Below are positions 57,557 to 64,000 of a stretch of 64,000 nucleotides of DNA, piece after piece. This stretch comes from Balaenoptera acutorostrata. Taxonomy: Eukaryota > Chordata > Mammalia > Artiodactyla > Balaenopteridae. Position numbers and translations under genes: made by a program. The notes under the pieces are model-generated. The model was not told where the DNA came from and did not search any database. It saw nothing but the letters and a program-made list of their open reading frames with translations. Location of the stretch: the NCBI RefSeq assembly GCF_949987535.1, contig NC_080081.1, positions 40,836,428-40,900,427 of the forward strand. The letters are read 5' to 3'. Position 1 is the stretch's first letter, and each line of letters opens with the position of its first letter.

Positions 57557-58064
57557 GTAATAGAATTTTCATAAAATGCTCTGCAAAGTTCTCAATAATG
57601 TGGGAGAATTAATCAATCTGGTTAATTTCCTAGTTAGTACAATTTCCCCCACTCCCCAAGCTAATACAAAACTCCATCACTTTTCTTTCTGAATTCCTTT
57701 CATCTTTCAAAAATCAGTTCTTTACTGAAAACCTCTAACATTCATTACTTAGGTTTTTCTGAATATAGTGAGAGAAAATGCAAGTAATGAGTAAAAAGAA
57801 GAGTGTTTCCTAATGTAATACAAAGGACTCTATTCCATTTCATCTATCAGCATGACTTACTTACACCTTTTTCCTTTAGCTCACTGAGCTAAATTTACTC
57901 ATAACATATTTTGTTAGATGCCAGCAAATACTCCCTTGGTTTCCAGAAAAAAGAAACACTACTTTTAGTCCACCAAAAGGGAAAATAATTTTTGAATGTG
58001 TCATGAAATTACAGATTCACCTATCTTTCATGACAATGGGAACCTCATTATAGCACTCTCTTAA
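57557..58064. other. Unassigned AT-rich DNA
   Basis: No gene and no repeat that I can name. Confidence 0.55.
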
Positions 58065-58557
58065 TTTTTTTTTTATATATATATTTTTTAACATCTTTAT
58101 TGGAGTATAATTGTTTCACAATGTTGTGTTAGTTTCTGCTGTATCACAAAATGAATCAGCTTTACGTATACCTATATCCCCATATCCCCTCCCTCCTGTG
58201 TCTCCCTCCAAACCTCCCTACCCCACCCCTCTAGGTGGTCATAAAGCACCGAGCTGATCTCCCTGTGCTATGCAGCTGCTTCCCGCTACTTATCTATTTT
58301 ACATTTTGTAGTGTATATATGTCAATGCCACTCTCTCACTTCATTCCAGCTTACCCTTCCCCCTCCCCATGTCTTCAAGTCCATTCTCTACGTCTGTGCC
58401 TTTATTCCTGTCCTATCTCTAGGTTCTTCAGAACCTTTTACTTTTTTAAATTTCCATATACATGTGTTAGCATACAGTATTTGTTTTTCTATTTCTGACT
58501 TACTTCACTCTGAATGACACACTCCAGGTACGTCCACCTCACTAAAAATAACTCAAT

Positions 58558-62283
<3,726 letters not shown>

Positions 62284-62341
62284 TTTCTTAAATGTTTTGG
62301 GTTTGTTATTGTAGATGTTTTCCTTCTCTTGTGTTTCTTGC

Positions 62342-63230
62342 CTAGAGAAGTTCCTTTAGCATTTGTTGTAAAGCTGGTTTGGTGGTGCTGAACTCTCTCA
62401 CCTTTTGCTTGTCTGTAAAGGTTTTAATTTCTCCATCAAATCTGATTGATATCCTTCCTGGGTAGAGTAAACTTGGTTGTAGGTTTTTCTCCTTCATCAC
62501 TTTAAGTATATCCTGCCACTCCCTTCTGCCTTGCAGTTTCTGCTGAAAGATCAGCTGTTAACCTTATGGGGATTCCCATGTGTGTTATTTGTTGTTTTTC
62601 CCTTGCTGCTTTTAATATGTTTTCTTTATATTTAATTTTTGATAGTTTGATTAATATGTGTCTTGGCGTGTTTCTCCTTGGAATTATCATGTGTGGGACT
62701 CTCTGTGCTTCCAGGTCTTGATTAACTATTTCCTTTCCCATATTAGGGAAGTTTTCAACTATAATCTCTTCAGATATTTTCTCAGTCACTTTCTTTTTCT
62801 CTTCTTCTTCTGAGACCCCTATAATTCGAATGTTGGTGTGTTTAATGTTGTCCCAGAGGTCCCTGAGACTGTCCTCAGTTCTTTTCATTCTTTTTTCTTT
62901 ATTCTGCTCTGCAGTAGTTATTTCCACCATTTTATCTTCCAGGTCACTTATCTGTTCTTCTGCCTCAGTTATTCTGCTATTGATCCCGTCTAGAGTAGTT
63001 TTAATTTCATTTATTGTGTTTTTCATCAATGCTTGGTTCCTCTTTAGTTTTTCTATGTCCGTCTATGTTTCTTGCGTTTTGTCTATTCTATTTACAAGAT
63101 TTTGGATCATCTTTACTATCATTATTCTGAATTCTTTTTCAGGCAGACTGCCTATTTCTTCTTCATTTGTTAGGTCTGGTGTATTTTTACCTTGCTCCTT
63201 CATCTGCTGTGTGTTTTTCTGTCTTCTCAT
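62342..63230 (-). pseudogene. L1 ORF1 pseudogene (RNA-binding protein)
   Basis: ORF1 starts at the ATG at 63230-63228 (MRRQKNTQQMKEQGKNTPDL) and runs for 55 codons to a TAG at 63065-63063. The same frame reopens and gives the coiled-coil (LDGINSRITEAEEQISDLED) and the RNA-recognition part (RIIGVSEEEE, ENFPNMGKEI, PRRNTPRHILIK) down to about 62540. A frameshift at AETARQKG then moves the C-terminal domain (LLYPARISI-like, ending LQQMLKELL) to another frame. The original stop TAG is at 62344-62342. About 296 codons in total. Apart from these two lesions it is well preserved. Confidence 0.92.
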
Positions 63231-64000
63231 TTTGCTTATCTTGCTGTGTTTGGGGTCTCCTTTTTGCAGGCTGCAGGTTCGTAGTTCCCATTGTTTTTGG
63301 TATCTGCTCCCAGTGGCTAAGGTTGGTTCAGTGGGTTGTGTAGGCTTCCTGGTGGAGGGGACTAGTGCCTGTGTTCTGGTGGATGAGGCTGGATATTGTC
63401 TTTCTGGTGGGCAGGTGCACTTCTGGTGGTGTGTTTTGGGGTGTCTGTGGCCTTGTTATGATTTTAGGCAGCCTCTCTGCTAATGGATGGGGTTGTGTTC
63501 CTGTCTAGCTAGTTGTTTGGCGTAGGGTGTCCAGCACTATACCTTGCTGGTCGTTGAGTGAAGCTGGGTCTTGATGTTGAGATGGAGATCTCTGAGAGAT
63601 TTTCGCCGTTTGGTGTTCTGTGGAGCTGGGAGGTGTCTTGTGGACCAGTGTCCTGAAGTTGGCTCTCCCACCTCAGAGGCACAACCCTGATGCCTGGCTG
63701 GAGCACCAAGAGCCTTTCGTCCACACAGCTCAGAATAAAAGAGAGAAAAAATAGAAAGAAAAAAAGAAAGAGGATAAAATAAAATAAAGTAAGATAAAAT
63801 AAAATAAAGTTATTAAAATAAAAAAATAAAAAATAATTATTAAGAAAAAAAAATTTCAAGTTAAAAAGAAAAAAAAATGGACGGACATAACACTAGGACA
63901 AAAGGTGAAAGCAAAGCTATACAGACAAAATCTCACAGAGAAGCATAAACATACACACTCACAAAAAGAGGAAAAGGGGAAAAAATAATATATCTTGCTA
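63231..64000 (-). promoter_or_regulatory. L1 5' leader, partial
   Basis: ORF1-proximal part of the leader, alignable with 3484-4260 of the left-hand L1. It contains the SINE-like module (63637-63737) and the start of the A-rich block (63730 onward). The promoter end lies beyond the window. Confidence 0.7.
63637..63737 (+). repeat. SINE-like module embedded in the L1 leader, second copy
   Basis: CTTGTGGACCAGTGTCCTG, GGCTCTCCCACCTCAGAGGC, CCTGATGCCTGGCTGGAGCA and CAGCTCAGAATAAAAGAG can be aligned with 3893-3990 and loosely with a CHR-type SINE. An A-rich tail-like run follows. It is more diverged from a SINE than the left-hand copy, so it is the weaker case of the two. Confidence 0.42.

Noticed and set aside
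62830..63483. 217-codon open frame on the plus strand with many hydrophobic residues
   Set aside because: It lies exactly antisense to the L1 ORF1 region and start of the leader. Reverse-complemented coiled-coil sequence gives hydrophobic frames. There is no independent support.

Overview
This is mammalian nuclear DNA, and I could support no protein-coding gene, exon, tRNA gene or other functional RNA gene in it. It is AT-rich and intergenic (or possibly deep intronic), and is built mostly from retrotransposon debris. The SINEs are the CHR type: tRNA-derived, with boxes A and B and an (AAATA)n tail. The young LINE-1 copies carry the 3' end and 5' leader typical of even-toed ungulates. Together they point to Cetartiodactyla, and the SINE at 10235-10538 points most strongly to a whale or dolphin. 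Repeat names rest on recognition by eye, not on a database search.

Layout. Positions 1-5703 hold an antisense LINE-1 with a complete 5' end, whose 3' end lies beyond the left edge. Positions 5.7-16.7 kb hold a 1.1 kb solo LTR with a 4-bp target duplication (6646-7741), a CHR SINE and a 5'-inverted LINE-1 sharing one target sequence (10235-12012), a Tigger-like MITE (13557-13752), and a weathered class III retrovirus-like stretch interrupted by an 80-bp mariner hairpin (16394-16473). Positions 16.7-28.3 kb are mostly unassigned AT-rich DNA with scattered MIR, MER5, SINE and microsatellite sequence and a second 5'-inverted LINE-1 (20682-21432). Positions 28.4-38.5 kb are a nested LINE-1 pile: an old L1 split by a younger one with an 11-bp duplication, an orphan GC-rich L1-like leader, an old L1M in sense orientation, and an L2 split by a third 5'-inverted L1. 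Positions 39.1-44.9 kb hold a SINE with a long (TA)n tail and an old antisense L1M interrupted by a second mariner hairpin. Positions 45-58 kb are sparse: MIR and L2 fragments, a fourth inverted L1 remnant, a 21-bp-arm hairpin and a solo MaLR-type LTR with a 5-bp duplication. Positions 58065-64000 hold a second near-complete antisense LINE-1 that runs off the right edge.

No genes work together here. The only once-coding sequences are LINE-1 ORF1 and ORF2 copies, all broken, plus a possible gag-like remnant. The two large LINE-1s are broken differently. The left one keeps an endonuclease SDH motif but has lost the reverse transcriptase FADD (read as LAND). The right one keeps FADD but has lost SDH (read as SSN). 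The most distinctive structures are a SINE-like module with an A-rich run inside the 5' leaders of both large LINE-1s, a filler replacing an internal piece of the right LINE-1, and four LINE-1 copies with the twin-priming (inverted 5' segment) architecture.
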